Notes under the pieces: model-generated
What the model was told of the DNA's origin: nothing
The model's database searches: none
Seen by the model: the letters and a program-made list of their open reading frames with translations, nothing else
Shown here: positions 45,996 through 58,325 of the stretch, piece after piece
Numbering within the stretch: the first letter of the stretch is position 1
How the letters are laid out: each line of letters opens with the position of its first letter
Made by a program: the position numbers and the translations under genes
Source: Excoecaria cochinchinensis
Lineage: Eukaryota > Streptophyta > Magnoliopsida > Malpighiales > Euphorbiaceae
Length of the DNA: 64,000 nt
Assembly (NCBI GenBank): GCA_947683425.1
Contig: CANTUQ010000119.1
Span: 2,727,001 to 2,791,000, forward strand
Direction of reading: 5' to 3'

Positions 45996-48378
45996 TAAAG
46001 AAATGGATCCAAGCAAAGGATGAGAGGAATTAAAGGAAAGGAGAAGAAGAAAAAAAGTGAAAGTAAAGTAAAGTAAAGTGAAGTATGAAGGACAAAGGAA
46101 TAGGTTTGGGAACTCAACCTTTGTGTCTACCTTTTGGTTAATTAATCTTGTTGGTTTTTACGCATATATTGATGACATATCTAGATTTAAGTGTGTTCAT
46201 GGTTGTGGAGTTGATTGGAATGTTGATTATTGGCTTGTAGAGTGTGTAGGAAAATTTTGTCTAAACTCACCCTTGACCCCAAGTTGATTTTTATGCAATA
46301 AATCAGCATAGGAATATCCAAATTAGATGATTCTAGTTGTATTTTAACTGTGACTTCCATATCTACAAATTTATTATAAATGACTATGAGCTAATTTTGA
46401 TTATAAGTGCCTCAAAATTGGCCAACATAGAAGGGGTTTTACCCTGGCTGGGTTAATAGAGTAGTGTGTGCTTCTAAAGTCATAACTCCTAGGATTTAAT
46501 TCTAATTGACCTAAAATTTTACTAGTGGAAAGTAAAGACATAAGGAAACAAAATTCTAGAAGACCATTTTGGCTAAATATTCCGTTTACTAGCTCAAAAT
46601 CGTAACACAAAATGAGATTGGAAACTGTCCCTGTTGGAGCAATCTGCCTAAGTTGGCACCATAGTGATGACTCATAACAAATGGCTTCTGTCACAAGTCG
46701 GCACAACCTTCAGGACTCATGACAGTCCCACACTTGTTCTCCTTTGTTCTTTAGGTATCATTTTTTAGTCTAGAGCACCCAAATGCACTTTTAAGGTATG
46801 GATTAGCTGAAAGTGAACCTATTAAACACTAAAGCAAGGTAAAAATGATTAAAGGGAAGTGATTATAGTGTAAATACCTTAGAAGCTTATATGTAAATGT
46901 TACATGAAATGAATATGGTGTGTGTTAGGTATACTTACTATAAAGCTACCGATAATTGTAATGGCCTGAAATCTACATAAGTAGTAATTTTGGCTTAATT
47001 AGGGTAATTGGGTAAGTTTGATTTGGGATTTCTAATTTTAGACCTAAGTGTAATTGAAAAAGACGACCTAATTGCATAAAATAAAATAAGTTAAGTGGCT
47101 AAAGAGTAGATGTGCGTGATTAATTAAAGGTTGAATTAATTAAGTGTTAAGTGGATTTAATTAAGTTAATCATGATTAGGAGATTGGTAGTGGAATCCGA
47201 GTGTCATGATCTGCCCTTACCACCTCACCTACCTCATGCAATACATAGTTTTGATGAGAGAGAATACTCCCATTTCTGCATGTCTTAATCGGCTACTCCC
47301 TCTTCAGTTCTTCTTGTCCTTTCTCTTCATCCTTAGATTCAATTCTTCAAAATCTGGTTGGCTAATTGGTTAGTTGGTTGATAGTTAATTAAATTGTGTT
47401 CTTGGATCAAGGTAACTGATTAAGTTTAATTATTGTTCTTCTTCTTCTCCCTTTTCTTTTGATTTGAATTGGAAGTGATCCCTTTATTCCCAATTCTGGA
47501 AATTGGACTGTGCATGTAGTGATTGAACCGAGAAAAGACAAGAGAAAGGAGAAAGTTAGAGAACCTAATGCCAAGTGAGCAAATTAGAGCATAGGAGATT
47601 AAGGTTTGAGAAACTCTAATTTTGTAGGTTAAATTTATGGTAGAGAAACTCTGAAATGCATGTTATATTATGTGTTCAATTGAGTGGAAAATGTGTAATT
47701 ATTGTGATGTGATGAACTGAATGGAAGTGATGAGTTTATTGAGCTGATTTGCTTGCTATGAGTTGGTTGACCTAAGCATGTAACCCTATTTTTATGAAAT
47801 TTGAGAAATTGCTATGTAATTTGTGAATGATTGGATATTTAATGTGGAATTGAAAGTACTGAAGGGTTATACACATATTAGGGTAGTATAATATGAGTTT
47901 GGAGTATTGGATATTCCAATTTGGTTGATTTCGAGCTTGAACAGCTTGATTGGGTAAACTAGTTTTGTAGGGTAATTTGACCTATTGGAATTGTCCGTGT
48001 CATAACTTGAGTTGTATAACTTAAAAATGAATGAGGGTAATGGGATTAGGTTCCTAAGATATGTGCTTATTATTGTCATAGAAATGGTCATGTTAATTTG
48101 AGGACTTTAAGGTCTTTAAAAGTGTACTTAAGTGTAACTAAATCCTGTAGGAGGGCCTTAGGACAGGTTGTGTTCCCTTGGCCATAACTCCTTAATCTTA
48201 AGTCCAAATATAATGAGGTTTATGTCATTGTATAGCTTACATGTAGGTGAACATATGGTTAGAAGGCCATGATAGCAGAAAATGATGTTAGGTTGGGTTT
48301 TGGAAGTCACTTGTGTGGTTATTGCAAGGTGCTTGAAAAGAGTTATGTGGAGTGGAGCTTTGAACATGAAGTTCAGGA

Positions 48379-48551
48379 TCTATTGTGAGCGCGATAGGAA
48401 TCGCGAGCATGACAGAGTGCTCTATCGGGCAAAGTTGTCAGTTTGTGTTCTATCGCGAGCACGATAGAAATAGTTGGTTGGTTCTATCGCGTGCGCGACT
48501 TGTGCTGCGAGTGCGACAGAAGGGATTATCGAGGTCTGTCGCGAGCGTGAT
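48379..48551. repeat. TGTCGCG-type palindromes, family B copy 2 (LARD2 target)
   Basis: ctattgtgagcgcgatagg, ctatcgcgagcacgataga, tctatcgcgtgcgcgac, tgctgcgagtgcgacaga and tctgtcgcgagcgtgatagag (the last one split by LARD2 after gtgat). These are the same palindrome type as in LARD1 and LARD2. Confidence 0.85.
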
Positions 48552-48905
48552 TGTAACACCCCCACCGTCACCCCCGTTGGAAGGACGCCGGCGGGCGCGC
48601 TACCCGACGCTCACTCACATATATGCACGCATACACTAAGCGGAAGTATACATTCATACATATGATCATACAGCGGAAGCATAAAGAGAATGATAAAACA
48701 AAGGAATAACTTAATATATAAATATAATAACGTTTACATAACCCAAAATAATATCCAAAACCTTACAGATACATAAGACTACAGGAAAACAAAAATCCAA
48801 AATACAGAAACTGATCTCAAAACAAAACTTCTGACTACTACGTGGCCGACCTTGCAGATGCGCGACTCGAACAGAACCAAACCTGCCACCTGCACGGGAA
48901 GGAAT

Positions 48906-48934
48906 CCGTGCTAAGCGATAAACGCTTAGTGGGG
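48906..48934 (-). promoter_or_regulatory. Conserved CTAAGCG hairpin and acceptor, LARD2 left LTR
   Basis: ccgtgctaagcgataaacgc followed by ttagtgggg: perfect 7-base arms CTAAGCG/CGCTTAG with a loop of 5 (ATAAA). On the minus strand ttccttcccgtgcag|gtggc follows. The right LTR copy is at 53834-53862. Confidence 0.65.
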
Positions 48935-50076
48935 AGAACACACCAGAATATGGACGGCCATTCACAATGGTCGCCAAGGCATAACACAATCAAATGGCAA
49001 ATGCGGATATTCATAACACATATATAATCGAACTTGCATAGTAAAGGCATTCATTCGAGAACTCACATTCATATCCATATACTTATGTTAAAATAAGCCA
49101 AAGCAAAAGCATTACCATACATAATACAAATATCATCATGCAGAACTATATACAATCTCTCATGCATATACTTACTGGTTTCGCCGAGGTATTGGATAGC
49201 AACACTTCACCATGAATAATCTCTTGAAGATTTACACATGCAACACAATTACCAAGCAATACTACACCCAACCATCATGCACCATTAAGAGGTACTAAAA
49301 CATACTTTTATCATGTCACAAGACTCATACACTAAATAAAAACCCAGTGTATAGCATCAAACCACCACACTTCCTCTGCGCAACTCTAATCCATACATTA
49401 TCATGCCATGAATTGCAAACACACAACAACGTACCAAAAACACTGCGGTAACTGAGCTCAAAGGAACATATAGCATATCATTACATTATGGCACATGCAC
49501 TTACCGGACGTCGATCCACATGCATTGCATCACAATAGGACAAACACTCGTTCACACATTTAACCATAGTATTCAATGATGCAAACCAGCGTACTGATAC
49601 ATATTAGTTCGCATGCTTACACTCCCAACTAATCAATTAAATCCAGTCACAATACAATCTAGGCGAAAAAGCATATACAAATACATACTTGAGTCACATT
49701 CAGACCACTCAGATTTTCATGATCACATTCAGAAAGATAGCTGATTCACATTACTGAAATCTTACCCAAACGGTCAGCATAATCTCATATTCATATCAGA
49801 CAAAGAGAACAGAATACCTGCTGACTCAAAATAGTGGATAACGAGTATACGGACAGTACTTTACGGGTACCAACCGGCCACAAGGGTACCTTACGGGTAC
49901 GAATCGAAAACCTTTTTGCTTTTTAAAACATTTCACTGAGAGGGGGATCTTAAACAAGATCCAAACACATTAAAAAGGATCGCGAGGATCCGAACACATA
50001 AAGGGTTCGCGAGGAACCAAACGGGGACCTGATCAGGGTCCAAACATTCACAAGTGCTGCAGCTAAGAGACTCTAT

Positions 50077-50088
50077 TAGGCATGCCTA
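50077..50088. repeat. TAGGCATGCCTA palindrome, LARD2 left LTR
   Basis: Perfect palindrome in the shared block, with cctgatcagg and ggatcttaaacaagatcc words at its side. The right LTR copy is at 55004-55015. Confidence 0.9.
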
Positions 50089-50400
50089 ACTATCCACTAG
50101 ACTGACTCTCGCAGGTCATGCATAAAAGATTTCACGTTTCGAATCACATAATGCATAAGCCAGAGTACAATAGACATATAAATATGTTCATAAAATCAGT
50201 CATGCATCATACAATTCATACTGCAAAGCGTATAATTTAACATATCACATTCATATAATTAATAACACTGTCCATGCATAATACATTCAATTATATTAAT
50301 ATACTTCATAAAATAGTCCAAGTATAAACCTAAATGCATCACAAGTTCGGAGTTCAAACATTGGAATCACAACAGAAAACTCAATTTTGGAAACCAGGGA

Positions 50401-50730
50401 GTATCGCGATCGCGATGGATGTCGCGCTCGCGACAGAGGCGAATTGGCCCAGGTCGCGATCATGGCAACCTTCGCGATCTCACGAGGGAACTATACATAT
50501 CTCACTGTCGCGCTCGCGATAGTGAGCTGCTAGCCCGATCTGTCGCGCTCACGACAGAGGATCGCCCAAAACAGATCGGCAGCCAAGCGCTCTGTCGCGC
50601 TCGCAACATACATCACGCTCACGACAGAGGCTTTGCTGCACGGCTCGGCAACGAGCTCGGACGCGTGCGAGGGCTGCTTTCACCGGGCTCTGTCGTGACC
50701 TCGCGACAACGTCGCGCTCGCAATAGAGTC
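50401..50730. repeat. CG-rich palindrome array, LARD2 left LTR
   Basis: About ten modules of the TGTCGCGCTCGCGACA type separated by 15-40 bases. Several have decayed (for example tgtcgcgctcacgacaga, tcgcaacatacatcacgctcacgac) where the right LTR still has the intact word. Small pair at 51246-51285. Confidence 0.9.
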
Positions 50731-52645
50731 ATGAATTCCAACCCTTACACAAGAAATCTTTAGAAAAACCCAACTTCACATTACCCAAATCTCAAACCAA
50801 ACATCAAAACATCCACTTACCTCATCTCCAGCAAGCCACACATCATTGACAACATAAACACAACATCCACACCAAGAATTCCAAATAAATCATGCCACTA
50901 ACAATATCCATTTACACATCTACAATATCAGCAATATTCGTCATTCATCTCAAACGCACCCATGTTATGCATTCATATATACGGTACAACATGCCTAGGT
51001 TACTCATGAGATCAACACATATCAACACTCATCCATAAACCAACCTTCACGGAGTTATATCTATTGTTATTCACTAGCTAGGTCACCAATCCTAATCATA
51101 CTCATAAGTTTTCCCAAAGACAACTACTTATATAGTCATTTTATTACCCTAAACATGCATAATAAGCTGACGGGAAGGTACGAGATTGATCCGGGTCAAC
51201 CCAAGACTCAAAAATAAAGAATAAAAGGCTTAAAACAAGTTTTTCTGTCGCGAGGGCGCAACCCGGTCGCGCTCGCGATAGAGGCTCACCTCAGATACCT
51301 AAAAAGACTGCTTTACGCCCCTGACTTGTGTTGTCTAAACCAACCTCTAAACCTCATTTTTAGCCAAAAATTCGTTCCTAACAAATGTTCCCTAAGATGT
51401 TAACGTTCTAATTCAACAAATTTCAGGTCAAAAGGACAACTATAACTCCAGATATTCTCTCCACAACCCATAGTGGTCAAACAACCCGACACAAACAGAG
51501 ACACTACGATTTTATCCAAATTTTAGGGTCTTAGAGCAAGAATTTGCCCCAGACTATTTCTAGGACTTTTAAAGACATGGAAGTCATGGTTCTAATGGCT
51601 CAATAATCACACGATTTGGAGGTCTAAAACTACACTTATAACAAAAAAACACACGGAGGTCAGATAAAAACGGAACAGAATTGCCAAAGCTCATGCATTT
51701 CAATCACAACCCTCATATACATTTATCTCAATCAATAACATGGATTACTAACACATTTACCCAAATTAATTCATGCATAAACTCATATCAAAGCACTCAA
51801 ATATTTGGAAACAAACACAAATACATATTCATGATCCAAGAGAATAGGCATAGACAACTCAAACTCAAATGTAGAAATCAAAGCTCCCAAACCTCTTTGA
51901 AGCACAACCTAGCTGATCTTCACTCTTCAATCTTCTCTTTGCCTTTACACTTCTTCTTGCCACCACAAACTTGCACAAAAAAACCCACAAAATCTCTTAA
52001 TCCAAGAACATAACCTTTAAAAACCCAAAGCAAAAACAGCCACTTACCTCTTAGAATCCTTCACAACACAAACCCTAGCTTAAAACTTGAGGAAAACCCA
52101 CATGCAAATAAAGAGAGAGAGCAGAAAATAGAAAAGAAATGAGAAAGTAGAACCAAAGAAGAGAGGAGAACGGGAAAGGCAAGGCAAAAAAATCTGCCCT
52201 TCTCTCTCTCTTCTATTCCCTTTTTCCTCTTTCTTTTCATTTAATGCACACACCTACCAAGTCCACATGGCAGCCTCCTAATGGACCAACAAAACCCACT
52301 TTGACTTTATTCCTCCTTGCTCCATACATAATACACATACTAACACCTCTTACAATAATATCTTCAAGGCACCAAACATAAGTCACACCCTAACATTTCC
52401 TTATAAATCACTTACATCCAAGGCACCATACATACAAACCCACACTATAAAACCTCTTAACCCACTTATATCCTACTTCCATACACTACAAGCACACTCT
52501 AACATTTCTCTTCTTAAATACTTAATTAATTACTTTGCAATTAAATCCTTATTATCCAATTTTCCTCAAGCACGAATTACTGAAATACCCTTAAATTTCC
52601 GACTTAGCATACAAATTCCGACCAGGCCTGTTTTGGGTTGTTACA

Positions 52646-52661
52646 AATCTCTCCCTCTTAA
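52646..52661 (-). other. LARD2 polypurine tract
   Basis: Minus strand aagagggagagatt directly before the 3' LTR. Upstream ttcgaggatgaaatttctta matches the LARD1 and chromovirus tail. Confidence 0.8.
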
Positions 52662-52739
52662 GAAATTTCATCCTCGAAATTTTTCCACTAACAACTTATC
52701 CAAGCAAACCAAGCAAACAAAACCAACTTAAACAGAAGC

Positions 52740-53351
52740 TTACAACACAAACTTACCGGAAGGCTCTGCAGACTCAATCACTTCTATGCGGTTAATGACA
52801 GATACTCTGGCTGAATCCTCGGAGGCATCAATCTTCCTGACTGATCCCCATGATGCTCGCGTAGGTCGAAGCAACTCCTCCACATCTTTTCTAGCCTGCC
52901 GAGCTAGATTCTTACTCATCTTCTTAGGAAAATCGACTATCTGGTGTTCTAAGCTGCCACACCCGAAACAAGCACCCGTGAGTTTTCGACACAGACCTCG
53001 ATGTCGCTTCTGACAGTGCTAACATATCGACGGTACCCACTTCTTCTTACACTTGTCCCCATATTGCTCCTGACATTGTTGACACATCGGAGGTTCTCGA
53101 ATCCTTTTTCTCGTCGGCACTTCCCTACTCGATCCTTTTCTCTTCTAAAGTACATTCCGAACAAATTCTTGAGAAATACGAGGAGCAGTCAACCTATCCA
53201 AAATTCGAATCAACCCTTGCACTAAAATCCTATCCCCAGAAACAGGACCAAAATCTTCAACTGGAGGACGTTCGGAAACATTCTGATCAGCACTAACTGG
53301 GTTCACACTTTCTGTTGTCTCGCCCACATTCTCACTTGGATCAAACTCCAT
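52740..53351 (-). pseudogene. Mini-gag relic with zinc knuckles in LARD2
   Basis: One frame of 203 codons runs from ATG 53351 to TAA 52740 with just two in-frame TAG stops (53145-53147 and near 53017). Residues 1-68 are acidic (MEFDPSENVGETTESVNPVS...). Then follow a basic stretch and a cysteine-rich part: MCQQCQEQYGDKCKKK, then C.HCQKRHRGLCRKLTGACF, then CGSLEHQIVDFPKK. This is the arrangement of the paired zinc knuckles at the end of chromovirus gag. The last knuckle reads Phe where the final Cys is expected. The capsid (Retrotrans_gag) domain that normally lies between the N-terminus and the knuckles is absent, as are protease and pol. No counterpart is seen in LARD1. Confidence 0.75.
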
Positions 53352-53462
53352 CTAGACGCGACACAAGACAAGACACATCTGCATTAGGCCACGACATGAA
53401 ACCGACTCTCATGCAAAGACTCAACACATAACAAACAACACAACCAGAACCGCCAAACCGGC

Positions 53463-53474
53463 GCTCTGATACCA
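53463..53474 (-). other. LARD2 primer-binding site for initiator tRNA-Met
   Basis: Minus strand TGGTATCAGAGC, 5 bases from the LTR start at 53480, in a context (gcgccggtttggcggttctg) identical to LARD1. Confidence 0.95.
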
Positions 53475-53479
53475 CTAAC

Positions 53480-56400
53480 TGTAACACCCCCACCGTCACC
53501 CCTGTTGGAAGGACACCGGCGGGCGCGCTACCCGACGCTCACTCACATACATTCACGCATATACTAAGCGGAAGCATACATTCATACATATGATCATACA
53601 ACGGAAGCATAAAGCGAATGATAAAACAAAGGAATAACTTAATATATAAATATAATAACGTTTACATAACCCAAAATAATATCCAAAACCTTACAGATAC
53701 ATAAGACTACAGGAAAACAAAAATCCAAAATACAGAAGCTGATCTCAAAACAAAACTTCTGACTACTACGTGGCCGACCTTGCAGATGTGCGACTCGAAC
53801 AGAACCAAACCTGCCACCTGCACGGGAAGGAATCCGTGCTAAGCGATAAACGCTTAGTGGGGAGAACACACCAGATATGGACGGCCATTCACAATGGTCG
53901 CCAAGGCATAACACAATCAAATGGCAAATGCGGATATTCATAACACATATATAATCGGACTTGCATAGTAAAGGCATTCATTCGAGAACTCACATTCATA
54001 TCCATATACTTATGTTAAAATAAGCCAAAGCAAAAGCATTACCATACATAATACAAATATCATCATGCAGAACTACATACAATCTCTCATGCATATACTT
54101 ATTGGTTTCACCGAGGTATCGGATAGCAACACTTCACCATGAATAATCTCTTGAAGATTTACACAGGCAACACAATTATCAAGCAATACTACACCCAACC
54201 ATCATGCACCATTAAGAGGTACTAAAACATACTTTTATCATGTCACAAGACTCATACACTAAATAAAAACCCAGTGTATAGCATCAAACCACCACACTTC
54301 CTCTGCGCAACTCTAATCCATACAATATCATGCCATGAATTGCAAACACACAACAACGTACCAAAAACACTGCGGTAACTGAGCTCAAAGGAACATATAG
54401 CATATCATTACATTATGGCACATGCACTTACCGGACGTCGATCCACATGCATTGCATCACAATAGGACAAACACTCGTTCACACATTTAACCATAGTATT
54501 CAATGATGCAAACCAGCGTACTGATACATATTAGCTCGCATGCTTACACTCCCAACTAATCAATTAAATCCAGTCATAATACAATATAGGCGAAAAAGCA
54601 TATACAAATACATACTTGAGTCACATTCAGACCACTCAGATTTTCATGATCACATTCAGAAAGATAGCTGATTCACATTACTGAAATCTTACCCAAACAG
54701 TCAGCATAATCTCATATTCATATCAGACAAAGAGAACAGAATACCTGCTGACTCAAAATAGTGGATAACGAGTATACGGACAGCACTTTACGGGTACCAA
54801 CCGGCCACAAGGGTACCTTACGGGTACGAATCGAAAACTTTTTTGCTTTTTAAAACATTTCACTGAGAGGGGGATCTTAAACAAGATCCAAACACATTAA
54901 AAAGGATCGCGAGGATCCGAACACATAAAGGGTTCGCGAGGAACCAAACGGGGACCTGATCAGGGTCCAAACATTCACAAGTGCTGCAGCTAAGAGACTC
55001 TATTAGGCATGCCTAACTATCCACTAGACTGACTCTCACAGGTCATGCATAAAAGAGTTCACGTTTCGAATCACATAATGCATAAGCCAGAGTACAATAG
55101 ACATATAAATATGTTCATAAAATCAGTCATGCATCATACAATTCATACTGCAAAGCGTATAATTTAACATATCACACTCATATAATTCATAACACTGTCC
55201 ATGCATAATACATTCAATTATATTAATATACTTCATAAAATAGTCCAAGTATAAACCTAAAGGCATCACAAGTTTGGAGTTCAAACATTTGAATCACAAA
55301 AGAAAACTCAATTTTTGAAACCAGGGAGTGTCGCGATCGCGACAGATGTCGCGCTCGCGACAGAGGCGAATTGGACCAGGTCGCGATCATGGCAACCTTC
55401 GCGATCTCGCAAGGGAACTATACACATCTCACTGTCGCGAGTAGCTAGCGCGATCTGTCGCGCTCGCGACAGAGGATCGCCCAAAATAGATCGGCAGCCA
55501 AGCGCTCTGTCGCGCTCGCGACAGAGGCTTTGCTGCACGGCTCGGCAACGAGCTCGGACGTGTGCGAGGGCTGCTTTCACCGGGCTCTGTCACGACCTCG
55601 CGACAACGTCGTGCTCGCGACAGAGTCATGAATTCCAAACCTTACACAAGAAATCTTTAGAAAAACCCAACTTCACATTACCCAAATCTCAAACCAAACA
55701 TCAAACATCCACTTACCTCATCTCCAGCAAGCCACACATCATTGACAACATAAACACAACATCCACACCAAGAATTCCAAATAAATCATGCCACTAACAA
55801 TATCCATTTACACATCTACAATATCAGCAATATTCGTCATTCATCTCAAATGCACCCATGTTATGCATTCATATATACGGTACAATATGCCTAGGTTACT
55901 CATGAGATCAACACATATCAACACTCATCCATAAACCAACCTTCACAGAGTTATATCTATTGTTATTCACGAGCTAGGTTACCAATCCTAATCATACTCA
56001 TAAGTTTTCCTAAAGACAACTACTTATATAGTCATTTTATTACCCTAAACATGCATAATAAGCTGACAGGAAGGTACGAGATTGATCCGGGTCAACCCAA
56101 GACTCAAAATAAAGAAGAAAAGGCTTAAAACAAGTTTTTCTATTGCGAGGTCGCGACCCTGTCGCACTCGCGACAGAGGCTCACCTCAGATACCTAAAAA
56201 GACTGCTTTACGCCCCTGACTTGTGTTGTCTAAACCAACCTCTAAACCTCATTTTTAGCCAAACCTTCTTTCTTAACAAATGTTCCTTAGGATGTTAACG
56301 TTCCAATTAAACAAATATCAGGTCAAAAGGACAACTATAACTCCAGATATTCTCTCCACAACCCATAGTGGTCGAACAACCCGACACAAACAGAGACACT

Positions 56401-57545
56401 ACGATTTTATCCAAATTTCAGGGTCTTAAAGCAAGAATTTTCCCAAGACTATTTCTAGGACTTTTAAATACATGGAAGTCATGGTTCTAATGGCTCAAGA
56501 AGCACATGATTTGAAGGTCTAAAACTCTACTTATGATAAAAACAACACACGGAGGTCAGATAAAAATGGAACAGAATTGCCAAAGCTCATGCATTTCAAT
56601 CACAACCCTCATATACATTTATCTCAATCAATAACATGGATTACTAACACATTTACCCAAATTAATTCATGCATAAACTCATATCAAAGCACTCAAATTT
56701 TTGGAAACAAACACAAACACATATTCATGATCCAAGGAGAATAGGCATAGACAACTCAAACTCAAATGTAGAAATCAAAGCTCCCAAACCTCTTTGAAGC
56801 ACAACCCAGCTGATCTTCACTCTTCAATCTTCTCTTTGCCTTTACACTTCTTCATGCCACCACAAACTTGCACAATAAAACCCACAAAATCTCTTAATCC
56901 AAGAACATAACCTTTAAAAACCCAAAGCAAAAACAACCACTTACCTCTTAGAATCCTTCATAATAAAAACCCTAGCTTAAAACTTGAGGAAAACCCACAT
57001 GCAAAGAAAGAGAGAGAGCAGAAAATAGAAAAGAAATGAGAAAGAAGAACCAAAGAAGAGAGGAGAACGGGAAAGGCAAGGCAAAAAAATCTGCCCTTCT
57101 CTCTCTCTCTTCTATTCCCTTTTTCCTCTTTATTTTCATTTAATGCACACACCTACCAAGTCCACATGGCAGCCTCCTAATGGACCAACAAAACCCACTT
57201 TGACTTTATTCCTCCTTGCTCCATACATAATACACATACTAACACCTCTTACAATAATATCTTCAAGGCACCAAACATAAGTCACACCCTAACATTTCCT
57301 TATAAATCACTTACATCCAAGGCACCATACATACAAACCCACACTATAAAACCTCTTAACCCACTTATATCCTACTTCCATACACTATATGCACACTCTA
57401 ACATTTCTCTTCTTAACATACTTAATTAATTACTTTGCAATTAAATCCTTATTATCCAATTTTCCTCAAGCACGAATTACTGAAATACCCTTAAATTCCC
57501 GACTTAGCATACAAATTCCGACCAGGCCTATTTTGGGTTGTTACA
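53480..57545 (-). repeat. LARD2 right LTR (5' LTR in sense)
   Basis: tgtaacacccccaccg to gggttgttaca, 4066 bases. Array 55326-55625 (shorter than in the left LTR), TAGGCATGCCTA 55004-55015, hairpin 53834-53862, 52-bp block 55713-55764, leader donor GT at 56943-56944. Confidence 0.95.
55326..55625. repeat. CG-rich palindrome array, LARD2 right LTR
   Basis: Starts tgtcgcgatcgcgacagatg. Lost one segment near 55435 relative to the left LTR (ctgtcgcgagtagctagcgc against two full modules there). A second small array is at 56143-56178. Confidence 0.9.
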
Positions 57546-57820
57546 GTGATAGAGTCACAAGTTTAAGGAAATTGCTAAATGTCCTGTTTTATGTGAGTTA
57601 TATTTTGGCCTATGAGTAATCATGCATATGAGACTATAAATGTGTTGGTTCATGTAATCTTATACAGTGAAGTGGGAATGTGTTTGATAATCTATATCTG
57701 TGTATGCAAGATATGTACTATAAGATATTGCTCCATATGAATGTATGAATGTTATATAATGCGAATAAATGAATAATAATTGGACTAATAATTTAGCCTA
57801 TAAGACGAGTAGTGGATAGA

Positions 57821-57832
57821 TAGGCATGCCTA
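57821..57832. repeat. TAGGCATGCCTA palindrome, family B copy 2
   Basis: agtggatagataggcatgcc then tatagggtc: the conserved block in plus orientation, followed by gtgctacaac as in the other families. Confidence 0.85.
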
Positions 57833-58297
57833 TAGGGTCAAAGTGCTACAACCGAAGCGTTTGATTCCATTTGGAATCCCCAATGCGTACAAAATCCTTC
57901 CTAAGTATTTATATAATATTGATTATATCAGTACCTACAAATGCGAAATGTGGTACTTACGAGTACAAATGCGATATTCGTTATCCACATCTAAGAGTTG
58001 CAGGCAAGACTAATAATAAATGTTGTATGGTTAATAAGTGGATGTGAACTTTATGTGTTATGCTAACAATTAAATGAGTGCTGAATTGATTGTGAAGTGA
58101 TGTGAACTTATGCGTGATGTGAATATTATTATGTGTTATGAGAAGGTTATGCGATTTCAGAATATATGTTAATGATCCATTAATGATGTTATATGTATAA
58201 AGTGTTATGTTTATGATGAAGCATGGATATAAGGCATATGTTTAATATTATTTAATGAATGATATGGATGTATATATACATATATTGTATGTTGTTT

Positions 58298-58325
58298 CCC
58301 CACTAAGCGTTATCGCTTAGCACGG
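58298..58325 (+). promoter_or_regulatory. Conserved CTAAGCG hairpin plus acceptor-like site, family B copy 2
   Basis: ccccactaagcgttatcgct followed by tagcacgg: arms CTAAGCG and CGCTTAG overlap the loop (TTAT). gttaatctatgtag|gttcag follows. Confidence 0.6.

Larger units (their letters stand above)
48552..52645 (-). repeat. LARD2 left LTR (3' LTR in sense)
   Basis: tgtaacacccccaccg to gggttgttaca. Sense order: leader donor AAGAG|GTAAGT (GT at 52046-52047), small palindromes (51246-51285), 52-bp conserved block (50817-50868), main array (50401-50730), TAGGCATGCCTA (50077-50088), hairpin (48906-48934), acceptor AG at 48890-48891. Confidence 0.95.
48552..57545 (-). mobile_element. LARD2: non-autonomous LTR element, TSD gtgat
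   Basis: Complete: LTRs 48552-52645 (4094 bases) and 53480-57545 (4066 bases), 834 bases between them, perfect duplication gtgat (48547-48551 and 57546-57550). Primer-binding site and polypurine tract place it on the minus strand. LTR differences are scattered and clearly more numerous than in LARD1, so it is older. LARD1 and LARD2 share layout, end words and many blocks but differ over most of their length, so they are sister subfamilies. The internal part holds a mini-gag relic (52740-53351). It inserted in the palindrome array of a solo LTR. Confidence 0.95.
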
